Positions 24,826 through 34,313 of a stretch of 64,000 nucleotides of DNA are shown here, piece by piece; positions within the stretch are counted from its first letter, which is position 1; each line of letters starts with the position of its first letter. The position numbers and the translations under genes were made by a program. The stretch comes from Emcibacter nanhaiensis (lineage in GTDB: Bacteria; Pseudomonadota; Alphaproteobacteria; Sphingomonadales; Emcibacteraceae), in NCBI RefSeq assembly GCF_006385175.1, contig NZ_VFIY01000014.1, forward strand, positions 186,001 to 250,000, read 5' to 3'. The notes under the pieces are model-generated. The model saw only the letters and a program-made list of their open reading frames with translations. It had not been told where the DNA came from and made no database searches.

Positions 24826-26091
24826 ATGTATGTGGGATTTCAAAGCTTTAATCAACTTTCGCCCCTTGGGAAACTGCTGTGCGTTCTGCTGGTGATCCTG
24901 CCCCAGGCGGTGCTGTTCCTGCATCCCAACACCCTGCTGCCCAGTAGCCCCAAAGAAATCGCTTTTCCCACGATTGTGGAATTTATTTTCATTGTCGCCT
25001 TCTTTGTCTTCCTGCTGCTGCGGCGCTATCAGTTCCGCCTCTCCCCGCCGATCATCTGGGGCTGTTTCCTGCTGTGGCTGGTTGCCTCCCTCCTGACCCT
25101 GAACACGGCGGCCAATGCCGGACAGGCGGCCCACAAATATATCCAGTATCTGGTTCATTTCCTGTTTGCCGTGGCGCTGCTCAACTATATGAGAAAAGAA
25201 AAAGGCGAAGCCCTCAGCCTCTATATTGCGCTGCTGCTGTCGCTGTACCTGATGCTGTTTGTGTTCACGGGCCTGACCGCCTTTCTGTCGCAACAGCCGG
25301 GATTTAACTGGACCGGCCACCTGCCGGGATTCAGCAACGTGCGGCACCTGGACTATATCCTGGCCGTGATGCTGAGCGCCACCGCCATGCTGCCCTATGC
25401 CGCCAGAAATATCATGTTCGGCCGCTGGAAAACAATCTTCTTTGTGACCCTCACTTTGCTGTGGCTGCTGTTGTGCTGGACCGGCGGCCGGGGCTCCATC
25501 CTGGCAGCTCTCGGCGCTGTCGCCATCTGCCTTTTCCTGATGCGGAAAGACCGCATAACAAGACAGGTGGCGATTGTTTTTTTCGGCTCGATGATCCTGG
25601 GCGCCCTGATGTCCCTGGCGCTGCCGCGACCGGACAACAATTACGGCCTGATCCGCTTTGCCACCACCATCACCACCGAGGGAGGCCTCAACAGCCTGAG
25701 TTCGAACCGGGTGGCGATCTGGCTGGAAGCCCTGGAACACTGGTGGGCGGCGCCGTGGTTCGGGGTCGGCGCCGGCCAGCTTAAATTCATCGCCCAGGAA
25801 ACGAGCGGGATTTTCGTACAACCCCATAATGTGGTGATCCAGGCGCTGCTGGCCTGGGGCATTGTCGGCGGCCTGCCTTTCCTGGCAGCGCTGGGCGGCA
25901 GCCTGTGGTCAGGTTTCCGGCATGTGAACCAGCGCATGGCAGACAATCCGGCGGCAGTCGCCGGCCTCGCCATCATGCTGACCATTGCCGCCAACGCCAT
26001 GATTGACGGCACCCTCTATCATCCGGTGCCGACCTTCCTGTTCCTGATTGGCATGGGACTGGCGCTGACGCCGTCCCCGAAAAGAGCCTAG
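24826..26091 (+). CDS. O-antigen ligase / Wzy-type polysaccharide membrane protein
   Basis: About 421 residues with ten or more hydrophobic segments. The large periplasmic loop around residues 290-340 contains SLSSNRVAIWLEALEHWWAAPWFGVGAGQ and PHNVVIQALLAWGIVGG, the pattern of the Wzy_C domain with its conserved Arg and His. It ligates or polymerises lipid-linked sugars at the outer face of the inner membrane. The ATG at 24826 is preferred over a TTG 12 codons upstream. It converges with proC, the two ends overlapping by 4 bases. Confidence 0.85.
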   Translation: MYVGFQSFNQLSPLGKLLCVLLVILPQAVLFLHPNTLLPSSPKEIAFPTIVEFIFIVAFFVFLLLRRYQFRLSPPIIWGCFLLWLVASLLTLNTAANAGQAAHKYIQYLVHFLFAVALLNYMRKEKGEALSLYIALLLSLYLMLFVFTGLTAFLSQQPGFNWTGHLPGFSNVRHLDYILAVMLSATAMLPYAARNIMFGRWKTIFFVTLTLLWLLLCWTGGRGSILAALGAVAICLFLMRKDRITRQVAIVFFGSMILGALMSLALPRPDNNYGLIRFATTITTEGGLNSLSSNRVAIWLEALEHWWAAPWFGVGAGQLKFIAQETSGIFVQPHNVVIQALLAWGIVGGLPFLAALGGSLWSGFRHVNQRMADNPAAVAGLAIMLTIAANAMIDGTLYHPVPTFLFLIGMGLALTPSPKRA

Positions 26092-26930
26092 TCCGCCAGT
26101 TCGCGGGACCGGTCATAGGCGGCGCGAATGGCCCGGGCCATCAGTTTGCCGAGCCCCTCTTCCCCCATCAACACATCCAGCGCGGCCTGGGTGGTGCCGT
26201 TGGGGCTGGTGACATTGATGCGCAGCTGGCTGGCGCTCTCGCTGGACTGGTCCAGCAGGGCGCCGGCGCCGATCACCGTGCGCAGCGCCAGTTTCATGGC
26301 CAGGTCCGGTTCCAGTCCGACCCGCTCCCCGGCCGACGCCATTGCCTCCACCAGATGGAACACATAGGCCGGGCCACTGCCGGACACGGCCGTCACAGCG
26401 TCGATCAGACCTTCTTTCTCCACCCAGTCCACCTCGCCGACGGCGGAGAGCAGTGCGGTGCAGGTCTCCTTCTGGCTTTCACTGACCAGGGAATTGGCAC
26501 AGCCGACGGTAATGCCCATGCCGATCGCCGCCGGGGTATTGGGCATGGCGCGTACAATGGCCTTGTCCGCGCCCAGCCGGCTTTCAAACCAGGACAGGGT
26601 CTTGCCCGCCGCGATGGACAGGAGCAGGCTTTCCGACAACTCCAGTTCACCAAGCTGTCCCACAGCGTCATCCATCATCTGCGGCTTGACCGCCAGCACC
26701 ACGAAAGAGGGCGTTGTCCCGTCCGGCAGGTCGGCGGCATTTTCAACAAAAGCACAGGGATCAAGCTCCGGCACCATATTCCGGGCCGGTTCAAGATGGG
26801 GGTCGACGACCCATACCGCGTCGCTGGAAAGCCCCTGCCCCAGCCAGCCCTGCAGCATGGCGCCGCCCATTTTCCCGCAGCCGATCAAAAGCAGCGGATG
26901 TTGCGATGTTATGCGGGATAGATCTGACAT
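26088..26930 (-). CDS. proC: Pyrroline-5-carboxylate reductase
   Basis: 280 residues from the ATG at 26930, preceded by a GAGG signal. The Rossmann motif is LLIGCGKMGGAMLQGWL near residue 13, and the C-terminal signature is VSGSGPAYVFHLVEAMASAGERVGL. It reduces P5C to proline with NAD(P)H in the cytosol. It is the last gene of the ubiK-ybjN-proC minus-strand operon, 20 nt after ybjN. Confidence 0.96.
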   Translation of the reverse strand: MSDLSRITSQHPLLLIGCGKMGGAMLQGWLGQGLSSDAVWVVDPHLEPARNMVPELDPCAFVENAADLPDGTTPSFVVLAVKPQMMDDAVGQLGELELSESLLLSIAAGKTLSWFESRLGADKAIVRAMPNTPAAIGMGITVGCANSLVSESQKETCTALLSAVGEVDWVEKEGLIDAVTAVSGSGPAYVFHLVEAMASAGERVGLEPDLAMKLALRTVIGAGALLDQSSESASQLRINVTSPNGTTQAALDVLMGEEGLGKLMARAIRAAYDRSRELAD

Positions 26931-26950
26931 GACAAACCTCTTCAGCCGGC

Positions 26951-27457
26951 TCAGGCGTGGCCGACGGTCTCGAGAAGAGCGGCTTCCAGCGCTTCGCGCG
27001 GGGACTTTCCAGCCCACAGCACGAACTGGAACACCGGATAATAACGGTTGCACTCACCAAGGATCACCTGGGTGACCTGTTCACAGACATGGACCGTGTC
27101 CTGCAGGCTGCCGGTCAGCATCTGGGTGCTGCGGAACATCACCGTGTTGTCTTCGGTCCAGATACTGAAATGCCCCAGAACCAGCCGTTCATTCACCAGG
27201 TTCATGACTTCCAGCATATTGGCCCGCTTGCTGTCGGGCACCCGCATGTCCAGCATGCCGGCCGACTGCAGCATATTTTCTTCCATCAGCCAGAAAAAGC
27301 GGATGTGGAAGTCGCACCATTCCCCGGTTACGGCCACGGTGATTTCCTCGTCGCCGGCGCGCTCATAGGGCCATTCATTCTGATTGATGATCATCTCAAG
27401 GATGTCCAGCGGATTGCCGCCGCTTTCCTCCAGACCGTCAAATACCAGTGATGTCAT
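26951..27457 (-). CDS. YbjN-domain protein
   Basis: 168 residues, alpha+beta, no signal peptide. WPYERAGDEEITVAVTGEWCDFHIRFFW and the later GHFSIWTEDNTVMFRSTQML match the YbjN (sensory transduction regulator-like) family common in Alphaproteobacteria, which resembles type III secretion chaperones. Its biochemical role is unknown. Its start overlaps the ubiK stop (ATGA), so translation is coupled. Confidence 0.88.
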   Translation of the reverse strand: MTSLVFDGLEESGGNPLDILEMIINQNEWPYERAGDEEITVAVTGEWCDFHIRFFWLMEENMLQSAGMLDMRVPDSKRANMLEVMNLVNERLVLGHFSIWTEDNTVMFRSTQMLTGSLQDTVHVCEQVTQVILGECNRYYPVFQFVLWAGKSPREALEAALLETVGHA

Positions 27458-27747
27458 TTCTTTTTCTCTAGCTTGGCGATTTTTGCTTCCAGAGCTTCCA
27501 CTTTGCCGGCAAGCTCCTCGTTCTGGCGGCGGGCTTCGGTCGCCAGTTCCCTGACCACCTCGAATTCCTCGCGGGTGACCAGGTCCATATCAATCAGGAT
27601 GGTTTCCAGTCGCTGCCTGACCAGGTTTTCCACTTCCTGTTTCATGCCATGCAGGGTGCCGGCGGCACTTTGCCCCAGTCTCGCCAGGTCGTCGAAAAAT
27701 TTATTGTCAGTCTGCACCGGATCAGTTTCCTGTTTGTTCATATTCAC
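27454..27747 (-). CDS. ubiK: Ubiquinone biosynthesis accessory factor UbiK
   Basis: 97 residues. The N-terminal half (FFDDLARLGQSAAGTLHGMKQEVENLVRQRLE) is the BMFP/UbiK domain, and the C-terminal third is a coiled coil rich in Glu, Lys and Ala. It forms trimers with UbiJ and helps the Ubi complex make coenzyme Q, which suits a cell with a bc1 complex. It is the first gene of the ubiK-ybjN-proC operon. Confidence 0.88.
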   Translation of the reverse strand: MNMNKQETDPVQTDNKFFDDLARLGQSAAGTLHGMKQEVENLVRQRLETILIDMDLVTREEFEVVRELATEARRQNEELAGKVEALEAKIAKLEKKK

Positions 27748-27875
27748 TCATCTCAATATGAACAATCGCCGGTGACTTGCCAAGAAGATTCCAGACGCCA
27801 TTGCTTGACTTCCCGATAAAGGCCGTCATGATAACGGGCAAATGACTGTAAAACAGCGATGTCCGGCAATTTCCC

Positions 27876-28697
27876 ATGATCGAATTTCTCTTGTCCTCCG
27901 CCCTGACCTATCCCGAGATTGACCCTATTCTGGTGGAAATCGGCCCCGTAGCGATTCGCTGGTACAGCCTCGCCTATCTGGCCGGCTGGTTTCTCGGCTG
28001 GGCCTATATGCTGAAGCTGATCAAGGCAAAAGGCGCCCCCTGCACCAAGGACCAGGTGGCGGATTTCGCCTTCTGGGCCATGCTCGGCACCATTCTCGGC
28101 GGCCGGCTCGGCTATGTCCTGTTTTATAATTTTTCCTTCTATCTGGAGCATCCGGGCAAGATTTTCGCCCTGTGGGACGGCGGCATGTCGTTCCATGGCG
28201 GTTTCCTCGGTGTGGCGCTGGGCACCTGGTACTTCTGCAACCGCTCGAAGGTGCCGTTCCTGCGCTTTGCCGATGTCGTCGCCTGCGTCGCTCCCATCGG
28301 CCTGTTCCTGGGCCGCATCGCCAATTTCATCAACGGTGAACTCTTTGGCCGGTTGACTGACTCTCCGCTTGGCATGGTGTTCCCGGATGGCGGCCCGCTG
28401 CCGCGCCACCCGAGCCAGCTCTATGAAGCGAGCCTGGAAGGCATCGGCCTGTTTCTGTTGTTGTCGTTCCTCTATTATTTCACCTCAGCCCGGCAAAAAC
28501 CGGGGCTGATTGCCGGAACCTTCCTGATCGGCTATTCTGTCAGCCGGACCATTGTGGAAAATTTCCGCCAGCCGGACAGCCAGCTGAATTTCCTGTGGGG
28601 AACGGATTTCCTGACCATGGGGCAATTGCTGTCAGTGCCGATGGTTCTGGTCGGGCTCTATCTGATTTTCAGGCCCGGGAAAAACAAGCTGCTGTAA
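27876..28697 (+). CDS. lgt: Prolipoprotein diacylglyceryl transferase
   Basis: 273 residues with seven transmembrane helices. The Lgt signature GRIANFINGELFGR is complete, and the catalytic His lies in SFHGGFLG. It transfers diacylglycerol from phosphatidylglycerol to the lipobox Cys of lipoproteins, several of which are in this window (20.4 and 63.4 kb). First gene of an lgt-midA-pgeF run. Confidence 0.97.
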   Translation: MIEFLLSSALTYPEIDPILVEIGPVAIRWYSLAYLAGWFLGWAYMLKLIKAKGAPCTKDQVADFAFWAMLGTILGGRLGYVLFYNFSFYLEHPGKIFALWDGGMSFHGGFLGVALGTWYFCNRSKVPFLRFADVVACVAPIGLFLGRIANFINGELFGRLTDSPLGMVFPDGGPLPRHPSQLYEASLEGIGLFLLLSFLYYFTSARQKPGLIAGTFLIGYSVSRTIVENFRQPDSQLNFLWGTDFLTMGQLLSVPMVLVGLYLIFRPGKNKLL

Positions 28698-28713
28698 TTT
28701 CAGACCTTTGTCC

Positions 28714-29808
28714 ATGAATGAACTGAAACAACATCTGATCAACCTGATCGACCTGCAGGGGCCGATCCCGCTGTCCCTCTATATGGCGGAGGCGCTGGGC
28801 AACCCGGAACATGGCTATTACATGAAGCAGGACCCGTTCGGCATGAAAGGGGACTTTACCACCGCCCCGGAAATCAGCCAGATGTTCGGCGAAGTTGTCG
28901 GCCTGTGGTTTGCCAACAACTGGCTGAATATGGGCTCGCCACCGAAAATACATCTGGTCGAAGTGGGCCCGGGTCGCGGTACCCTGATGGTCGATATGCT
29001 GCGGGCAATGAAAATCGTGCCCGGTCTTCTCGACAGCCTCAGCCTGCACCTGGTGGAAATGTCACCCGCGCTGCGCAAGATCCAGGGGGAGAAAATCTCG
29101 CCTTACCTGTCCCCAACCTGGCATGACCGGCTTGGCGACGTGCTGCAGGAGGCAACCGACGCGCCGCTGTTCCTGATCGGCAACGAGTTTTTCGATGCCC
29201 TGCCGATCCGCCAGTTCCAGAAGGGGCCGAAGGGCTGGCACGAGCGGCTGGTGGGCCTGGATGCAAACCGGGAACAATTGCAGTTTGTCCTGAGCCCGGA
29301 ACCAGTGATCACACCGGACCTTATTCCCGACGCCCTGATCCGGGCCGAAGAAGGCGCCATCGCCGAGGTCTGCAGCGCCGCAGAAAATCTTGCGAGGGAT
29401 GTGGCCGGGCATCTCAAGGATTACGGCGGGGCAGCCCTGTTCATCGACTACGGCCATGATCGCCACGGCACCGGCGACACCTTCCAGGCCCTGGAACAGC
29501 ATGAATATGTCGATGTCTTCAAAAACCCGGGGAATGCGGACCTGACGGCCCACGTCAATTTCCAGCGCCTGAAGGAATGTGCGGAAGCTGCCGGCGGCCG
29601 TGTCCTGGGACCGGTACCCCAGGGCGACTTCCTTACCGCAGTCGGCATTGAACAGCGGGCCTCCTCGTTGCTGGTCACGGCGACTGAACAGCAGAAGACC
29701 GATATCATGTCGGCGCTGAAACGGCTGGTGTCGCCGGACGAGATGGGAACCCTGTTCAAGGTCATGGCGATCATCGATCCCGGCCTGCCCGAGCCGGCAG
29801 GATTCTGA
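28714..29808 (+). CDS. NDUFAF7/MidA-family class I SAM-dependent methyltransferase
   Basis: 364 residues from the ATG at 28714; a TTG two codons earlier is less likely. The SAM-binding motif is HLVEVGPGRGTLMVDMLRA, and the characteristic FLIGNEFFDALPIRQF and LFIDYGHDR segments are present. The eukaryotic homologue methylates a complex I subunit arginine during assembly; the bacterial target is uncertain. It sits 16 nt after lgt and 1 nt before pgeF, a conserved alphaproteobacterial order. Confidence 0.92.
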   Translation: MNELKQHLINLIDLQGPIPLSLYMAEALGNPEHGYYMKQDPFGMKGDFTTAPEISQMFGEVVGLWFANNWLNMGSPPKIHLVEVGPGRGTLMVDMLRAMKIVPGLLDSLSLHLVEMSPALRKIQGEKISPYLSPTWHDRLGDVLQEATDAPLFLIGNEFFDALPIRQFQKGPKGWHERLVGLDANREQLQFVLSPEPVITPDLIPDALIRAEEGAIAEVCSAAENLARDVAGHLKDYGGAALFIDYGHDRHGTGDTFQALEQHEYVDVFKNPGNADLTAHVNFQRLKECAEAAGGRVLGPVPQGDFLTAVGIEQRASSLLVTATEQQKTDIMSALKRLVSPDEMGTLFKVMAIIDPGLPEPAGF

Positions 29809-29809
29809 C

Positions 29810-30586
29810 ATGACAGCGAAGTTCCTGACCAGCCCGCAGCTCGAAGAGATCCCCGGCGTCCGTCACGTTTTTTTCACCCGGCGCGGGGGATGTTCCACAG
29901 GCATTTATGAAAGCCTTAATTGCGGCATCGGCTCCCGCGACCGGCGCGAAGACGTGCTGGCCAACCGGCAGGCCTGCCTCGACGCACTGGGCAGCAGCAC
30001 GGCCGACCTCTGCGGCGTCTATCAGATCCATAGTGCCGAGGTGGCCCGGCTGGATGCCCCCTGGGGCCTTATCCCGGAGCTCAAGGCCGATGCCATCGTG
30101 ACCCGGCAGAGAAATGTGGCGATCTCGATCCTGACCGCGGACTGCGCCCCGGTCCTGTTTGCCGATCCGGGGGCCGCGGTGATCGGCGCCGCCCATGCGG
30201 GCTGGCAGGGGGCGCTTGGCGGCATCCTGGAAAACACCTTGTCGGAAATGGAAGCGCTTGGTGCCGACCGACGCCGCATCTGCGCGGTTGTCGGCCCCTG
30301 TATTGCCCAGGCTTCCTATGAAGTGGGCCCGGAATTCCGGGACCGTTTTCTCGAACGGGAAGAAAGCAACGGGCGCTGGTTCCTGCCCTCCGGCAAGGCA
30401 GAACATTTCCTGTTTGACCTGCAGGGCTATGTCAAGGACCGGCTGACCGGGGCCGGCGCAGGACAGGTTGCTACCCTGGACCGGGACACCTATCGCGAGG
30501 AAGAGCTGTTTTTCAGTTACCGCCGCACTACCCACCGCAAGGAAGAGGATTACGGGCGGCAGATTTCCATGATCCAGCTGACCTGA
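29810..30586 (+). CDS. pgeF: PgeF/YfiH-type peptidoglycan editing factor (laccase-domain protein)
   Basis: 258 residues. The three metal or active-site elements are present: QIHSAEV (His), LTADCAPVLFADP (Cys) and GAAHAGWQG (His), with GPCIAQASYEV following. Relatives hydrolyse or phosphorolyse purine nucleosides or act on mis-built UDP-MurNAc-Ser in peptidoglycan synthesis; the old polyphenol oxidase name is doubtful. It ends the lgt-midA-pgeF operon. Confidence 0.93.
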   Translation: MTAKFLTSPQLEEIPGVRHVFFTRRGGCSTGIYESLNCGIGSRDRREDVLANRQACLDALGSSTADLCGVYQIHSAEVARLDAPWGLIPELKADAIVTRQRNVAISILTADCAPVLFADPGAAVIGAAHAGWQGALGGILENTLSEMEALGADRRRICAVVGPCIAQASYEVGPEFRDRFLEREESNGRWFLPSGKAEHFLFDLQGYVKDRLTGAGAGQVATLDRDTYREEELFFSYRRTTHRKEEDYGRQISMIQLT

Positions 30587-30763
30587 GAAATTTGCCAAAA
30601 AAACCCATCTGTTCTTTACACATTTGTGACTCCCTGTTAGCGTCCGCCCGATTTCAAAGACCGGAGTCGCTTTTTGGACCAGTTGCCGTTATAAGAGACT
30701 CACTGGTCAATCGTTTGCAAACAGTAGTCATGTGTCATATTCCAGAATGAGGTAAGTTCGAAA

Positions 30764-31696
30764 ATGAAGCTCTTGTCAGGAAACAGCAACCTCCCCCTTT
30801 CCGAAGCCATTGCAGCCTGTCTCGACATGGATCTGGTCAAGGCCGATATCAAAAGATTTTCTGACGAGGAAGTCTGGGTCGAAATCCAGGAAAATGTGCG
30901 CGGTGAGGACGTCTTCCTGATTCAGCCGACAAACTTCCCGGCCAACGACAACCTGATGGAACTGCTGATCTGCATCGATGCCCTGCGCCGGGCCTCTGCA
31001 CGACGCATCACTGCAGTCATCCCCTATTTCGGATATGCCCGCCAGGACCGCAAACCCGGGCCGCGCACACCGATTTCCGCCAAGCTGGTGGCCAACCTGG
31101 TCACCACCGCCGGCGCCAACCGGGTTCTGACCATGGACCTGCATGCCGGCCAGATTCAGGGTTTCTTTGATATTCCTACCGACAACCTGTTCGCCTCACC
31201 GGTCCTGATTCAGGACATTCGCGAAAAATATGACACCGACAACCTGATGATTGTTTCTCCCGACGTCGGCGGCGTGGTTCGCGCCCGGGCCTACGCCAAC
31301 CGGCTTGGCGCCCCGCTGGCCATCATCGACAAGCGTCGCGAACGGGCCGGTGTTTCCGAAGTGATGAATGTGATCGGTGATGTCAAAGGCTATAAATGTA
31401 TCCTGGTGGACGACATTGTTGATTCTGCCGGCACCCTGTGCAACGCCGCCGGCGCCCTGAAAGCCCACGGCGCTACCGCCGTCAGCGCCTATGTGTCCCA
31501 CGGGGTTCTGTCCGGCAAGGCCGTCGAGCGCGTCACCGGCAGCGAAATGGATGAACTGGTCACCACCGACAGCATCATGGCGACGGATGAAGTCAAAAAC
31601 GCCCACAATATCCGCCAGATCACCATTGCCCCGCTGTTTGCCGAGGCCATCAAGCGGATTCATGAAGAGCTTTCCGTCTCTGTTCTTTTTGACTGA
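30764..31696 (+). CDS. prs: Ribose-phosphate pyrophosphokinase
   Basis: 310 residues, standard length. [19 protein letters not shown] (ATP and ribose-5-phosphate loop), the His in [13 protein letters not shown] and the PRPP-binding [18 protein letters not shown] are intact. It makes PRPP for nucleotide, His, Trp and NAD synthesis in the cytosol, and feeds Apt at 38.5 kb. It begins 177 bases after pgeF and probably has its own promoter. Confidence 0.97.
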   Translation: MKLLSGNSNLPLSEAIAACLDMDLVKADIKRFSDEEVWVEIQENVRGEDVFLIQPTNFPANDNLMELLICIDALRRASARRITAVIPYFGYARQDRKPGPRTPISAKLVANLVTTAGANRVLTMDLHAGQIQGFFDIPTDNLFASPVLIQDIREKYDTDNLMIVSPDVGGVVRARAYANRLGAPLAIIDKRRERAGVSEVMNVIGDVKGYKCILVDDIVDSAGTLCNAAGALKAHGATAVSAYVSHGVLSGKAVERVTGSEMDELVTTDSIMATDEVKNAHNIRQITIAPLFAEAIKRIHEELSVSVLFD

Positions 31697-31714
31697 TCGG
31701 GAAAATATTTGACC

Positions 31715-31848
31715 GGGCCGGACCTGACCGGCCCACCATCCCGCATTTTATAATATTTTCCGCCAATTTATGCCAAATAGTGATTGTCTTTTGACCTTTT
31801 ACGGGTTAAAAGCGGCGACTTACGGACTGTGGCACCCCTGGAGGCCAC
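31715..31848 (+). promoter_or_regulatory. Structured leader between prs and rplY
   Basis: Two hairpins are visible. GGGCCGG (31715-31721) pairs with CCGGCCC (31728-31734) just after prs but lacks a T-tract. GTGGC (31829-31833) pairs with GCCAC (31844-31848) shortly before the rplY ribosome binding site AAGGAG. The second could serve autoregulation by L25; this is inference. Confidence 0.4.
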
Positions 31849-31881
31849 CGGCCGCGTTTTAATTTTTAAGGAGAATTCAAA

Positions 31882-32529
31882 ATGGCTAACCCAGTTTTAA
31901 AAGCTGAGTTGCGCGAAAAAGCGGGTAAGGGGTCCTCTCGCGCTCTGCGGAGAGAAGGCAAAATTCCCGCCGTCGTGTACGGCAACAAAAAAGATCCGGT
32001 AACAGTGACCATCGATCGCATCGAGCTGGTCAAGCAGCTGAACACCGGCGGTTTCCTGAACACCACCTACGACATCGAAGTCGGTGGTAAAAAAGAAATG
32101 GTTCTGCCCCGTGATGTGCAGTTCCACCCGGTAACCGACTGGCCGCTGCATGTTGATTTCCTGCGCCTGGCTCAGGATGCCACTGTTAACATCAACATTC
32201 CGGTTCACTTTGTAAACGAAGAAACCTGCCCGGGCCTGAAAGCCGGCGGTGTTTTGAACGTGGTGCGTCACGAAGTGGAATTCAGCTGTCCCGCGAACGC
32301 CATCCCGGAAGCGATCGAGATCGACATTTCCGCACTGGAGCTGGGCGAGAGTGTCCACATCAGCTCTGTGAAGCTGCCTGAAGGCGTGACCCCGGTTATT
32401 GAAGACCGTGACTTCACGATCGCCACCATCGCTGCCCCGAGCGGCCTGAAGAGCGCCGAAGCCGAAGAGGCCGAGGAAGGTGAAGGCGAAGCCGCTGAGG
32501 CAGCTGAAGAAGAGGCAGGCGAGGAATAA
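31882..32529 (+). CDS. rplY: 50S ribosomal protein L25/general stress protein Ctc
   Basis: 215 residues: the N-terminal L25 domain that binds 5S rRNA ([15 protein letters not shown]) and the C-terminal Ctc beta domain, followed by an acidic Glu/Ala-rich tail from about residue 193. The long two-domain form is normal in Alphaproteobacteria. The start has a strong AAGGAG. It is the first gene of rplY-pth-ychF. Confidence 0.97.
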   Translation: MANPVLKAELREKAGKGSSRALRREGKIPAVVYGNKKDPVTVTIDRIELVKQLNTGGFLNTTYDIEVGGKKEMVLPRDVQFHPVTDWPLHVDFLRLAQDATVNINIPVHFVNEETCPGLKAGGVLNVVRHEVEFSCPANAIPEAIEIDISALELGESVHISSVKLPEGVTPVIEDRDFTIATIAAPSGLKSAEAEEAEEGEGEAAEAAEEEAGEE

Positions 32530-32556
32530 TCCTCCTGCTCCAGACAGGAACCAGCC

Positions 32557-33174
32557 ATGTTGTTATTGGTCGGGCTCGGTAATCCGGGCAGCAAATACGA
32601 CAACAACCGGCATAACATCGGGTTCATGGCGGCGGACATTATTGCCCGCCGCCATAATTTTTCCGCCCCCAGGGATCGTTTCCAGGCCCAGGTTTATGAA
32701 GGACGACTGGGCAGCGAAAAATGCCTGATCCTGAAGCCGCAGACCTATATGAATCTGTCCGGTCAGGCGGTCGGGGAAGCTGTGCGCTATTTCAAGCTGA
32801 CCCCCGACGATGTGATAGTGTTCCATGATGAGCTGGATATTCCGGCGGGAAAGCTCAAATTTAAAACCGGCGGCGGGCATGCCGGCCATAACGGCCTGCG
32901 GAGCATCGAGCAGCATATTGGCAAGGAGTTTCACCGGATCCGTATGGGCATTGGCCATCCGGGGGATAAAAGCCGGGTCACCGGCCATGTGCTTGGTGAT
33001 TTTTCGAAGCAAGACCAGGAGTGGCTCGATCCGCTTCTCGACGCCGTGGCCGACGCAGCACCGAAACTTGCCGAAAGCGGGGCCGCCTTTCTCAATGCAG
33101 TGGGATTGATCCTCAAGCCCCCTGCCCCGAAGAAAAAGCCCGAAAACGACAACACACAGAATTCAAACCAGTAA
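32557..33174 (+). CDS. pth: Peptidyl-tRNA hydrolase
   Basis: 205 residues. GLGNPGSKYDNNRHNIGF carries the catalytic His and binding Asn; VFHDELDIPAGKLKFKTGGGHAGHNG carries the Asp. It recycles peptidyl-tRNAs released from stalled ribosomes. The C-terminal ~15 residues are a Lys/Pro/Asn-rich tail. It lies 27 nt after rplY, the classic order. Confidence 0.97.
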   Translation: MLLLVGLGNPGSKYDNNRHNIGFMAADIIARRHNFSAPRDRFQAQVYEGRLGSEKCLILKPQTYMNLSGQAVGEAVRYFKLTPDDVIVFHDELDIPAGKLKFKTGGGHAGHNGLRSIEQHIGKEFHRIRMGIGHPGDKSRVTGHVLGDFSKQDQEWLDPLLDAVADAAPKLAESGAAFLNAVGLILKPPAPKKKPENDNTQNSNQ

Positions 33175-33186
33175 CAGGATCAAACC

Positions 33187-34290
33187 ATGGGTTTCAAATG
33201 CGGTATTGTAGGCCTTCCCAATGTGGGCAAGTCGACTTTGTTCAATGCGCTGACCAATACGGCAGCGGCGGCAGCAGCCAACTATCCCTTCTGCACCATT
33301 GAACCCAATGTGGGCCAGGTCCCGGTTCCCGATCCGCGCCTCGCCAAGCTGGCGGCAATTGCCGGCTCCAAGGAAACCCTGCCCACCCAGCTCGGCTTTG
33401 TAGACATTGCGGGCCTGGTGCGCGGCGCCTCCAAGGGCGAAGGCCTGGGCAATCAGTTTCTGGCCAATATCCGCGAAGTGGACGCCATTATCCATGTGCT
33501 ACGCTGTTTCGAGGATGAGGATATTACCCATGTGGAAGGCAAGGTGGATCCCATCGCCGACAAGGAGACCATTGAAACCGAGCTGATGCTGGCGGACATG
33601 GAAAGCCTGGAGAAACGTAAAGACAACCTGGTGCGCAAGATCCGCGGCCAGGACAAGGACGCCAAGGCCATGATGGCCGTGGTCGAGAAAGCTCTTGCGG
33701 TGCTTCAGGACGGCAAGCCTGCCCGCACCACCGAAGTGAACGACGAAGACGAAGCCAAAATCCTGCACGAGCTGCAGCTACTGACCACCAAACCGGTGCT
33801 TTATGTCTGCAACGTCAATGAAGATGATGCGGCAGAGGGCAACGAGCTCACCCGCCGGGTTGAGGAAATGGCCGCCGCGGAAGGCGCCGTCACGGTAAAT
33901 ATCTGTGCCGCCCTGGAAGAGGAAATTGCCCAGCTTGACGACGAAGAGGAACAGAAAGCCTTCCTCGCCGACCTGGGGCTGGGCGAAACCGGTCTCGGCC
34001 GTGTGATCCGCGCCGGATACGACCTGCTGAACCTGATCACCTATTTCACGGTCGGACCCAAGGAAGCCCGCGCCTGGACCGTAACCCGCAACACCAAGGC
34101 GCCCCAGGCCGCCGGCGTTATTCACACCGACTTTGAACATGGCTTTATTCGGGCGGAAACCATCGCTTATGACGACTATATTGCCTGCAACGGCGAGTCC
34201 GGCGCCAAAGAAGCCGGCAAAATGCGCCTGGAAGGCAAGGAATATATCGTCCAGGACGGCGATGTGATGCACTTCCGCTTCGCGACCTGA
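33187..34290 (+). CDS. ychF: Redox-regulated/ribosome-binding ATPase YchF
   Basis: 367 residues. The P-loop [14 protein letters not shown] is near residue 8 and [21 protein letters not shown] is the switch II region. A helical coiled-coil arm spans about 130-200, and the C-terminal TGS domain ends with [13 protein letters not shown]. YchF (Obg family) prefers ATP, binds the ribosome and is linked to stress control. Third gene of rplY-pth-ychF. Confidence 0.97.
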   Translation: MGFKCGIVGLPNVGKSTLFNALTNTAAAAAANYPFCTIEPNVGQVPVPDPRLAKLAAIAGSKETLPTQLGFVDIAGLVRGASKGEGLGNQFLANIREVDAIIHVLRCFEDEDITHVEGKVDPIADKETIETELMLADMESLEKRKDNLVRKIRGQDKDAKAMMAVVEKALAVLQDGKPARTTEVNDEDEAKILHELQLLTTKPVLYVCNVNEDDAAEGNELTRRVEEMAAAEGAVTVNICAALEEEIAQLDDEEEQKAFLADLGLGETGLGRVIRAGYDLLNLITYFTVGPKEARAWTVTRNTKAPQAAGVIHTDFEHGFIRAETIAYDDYIACNGESGAKEAGKMRLEGKEYIVQDGDVMHFRFAT

Positions 34291-34313
34291 TCAGAAATGC
34301 CGGAAGGGCGGGA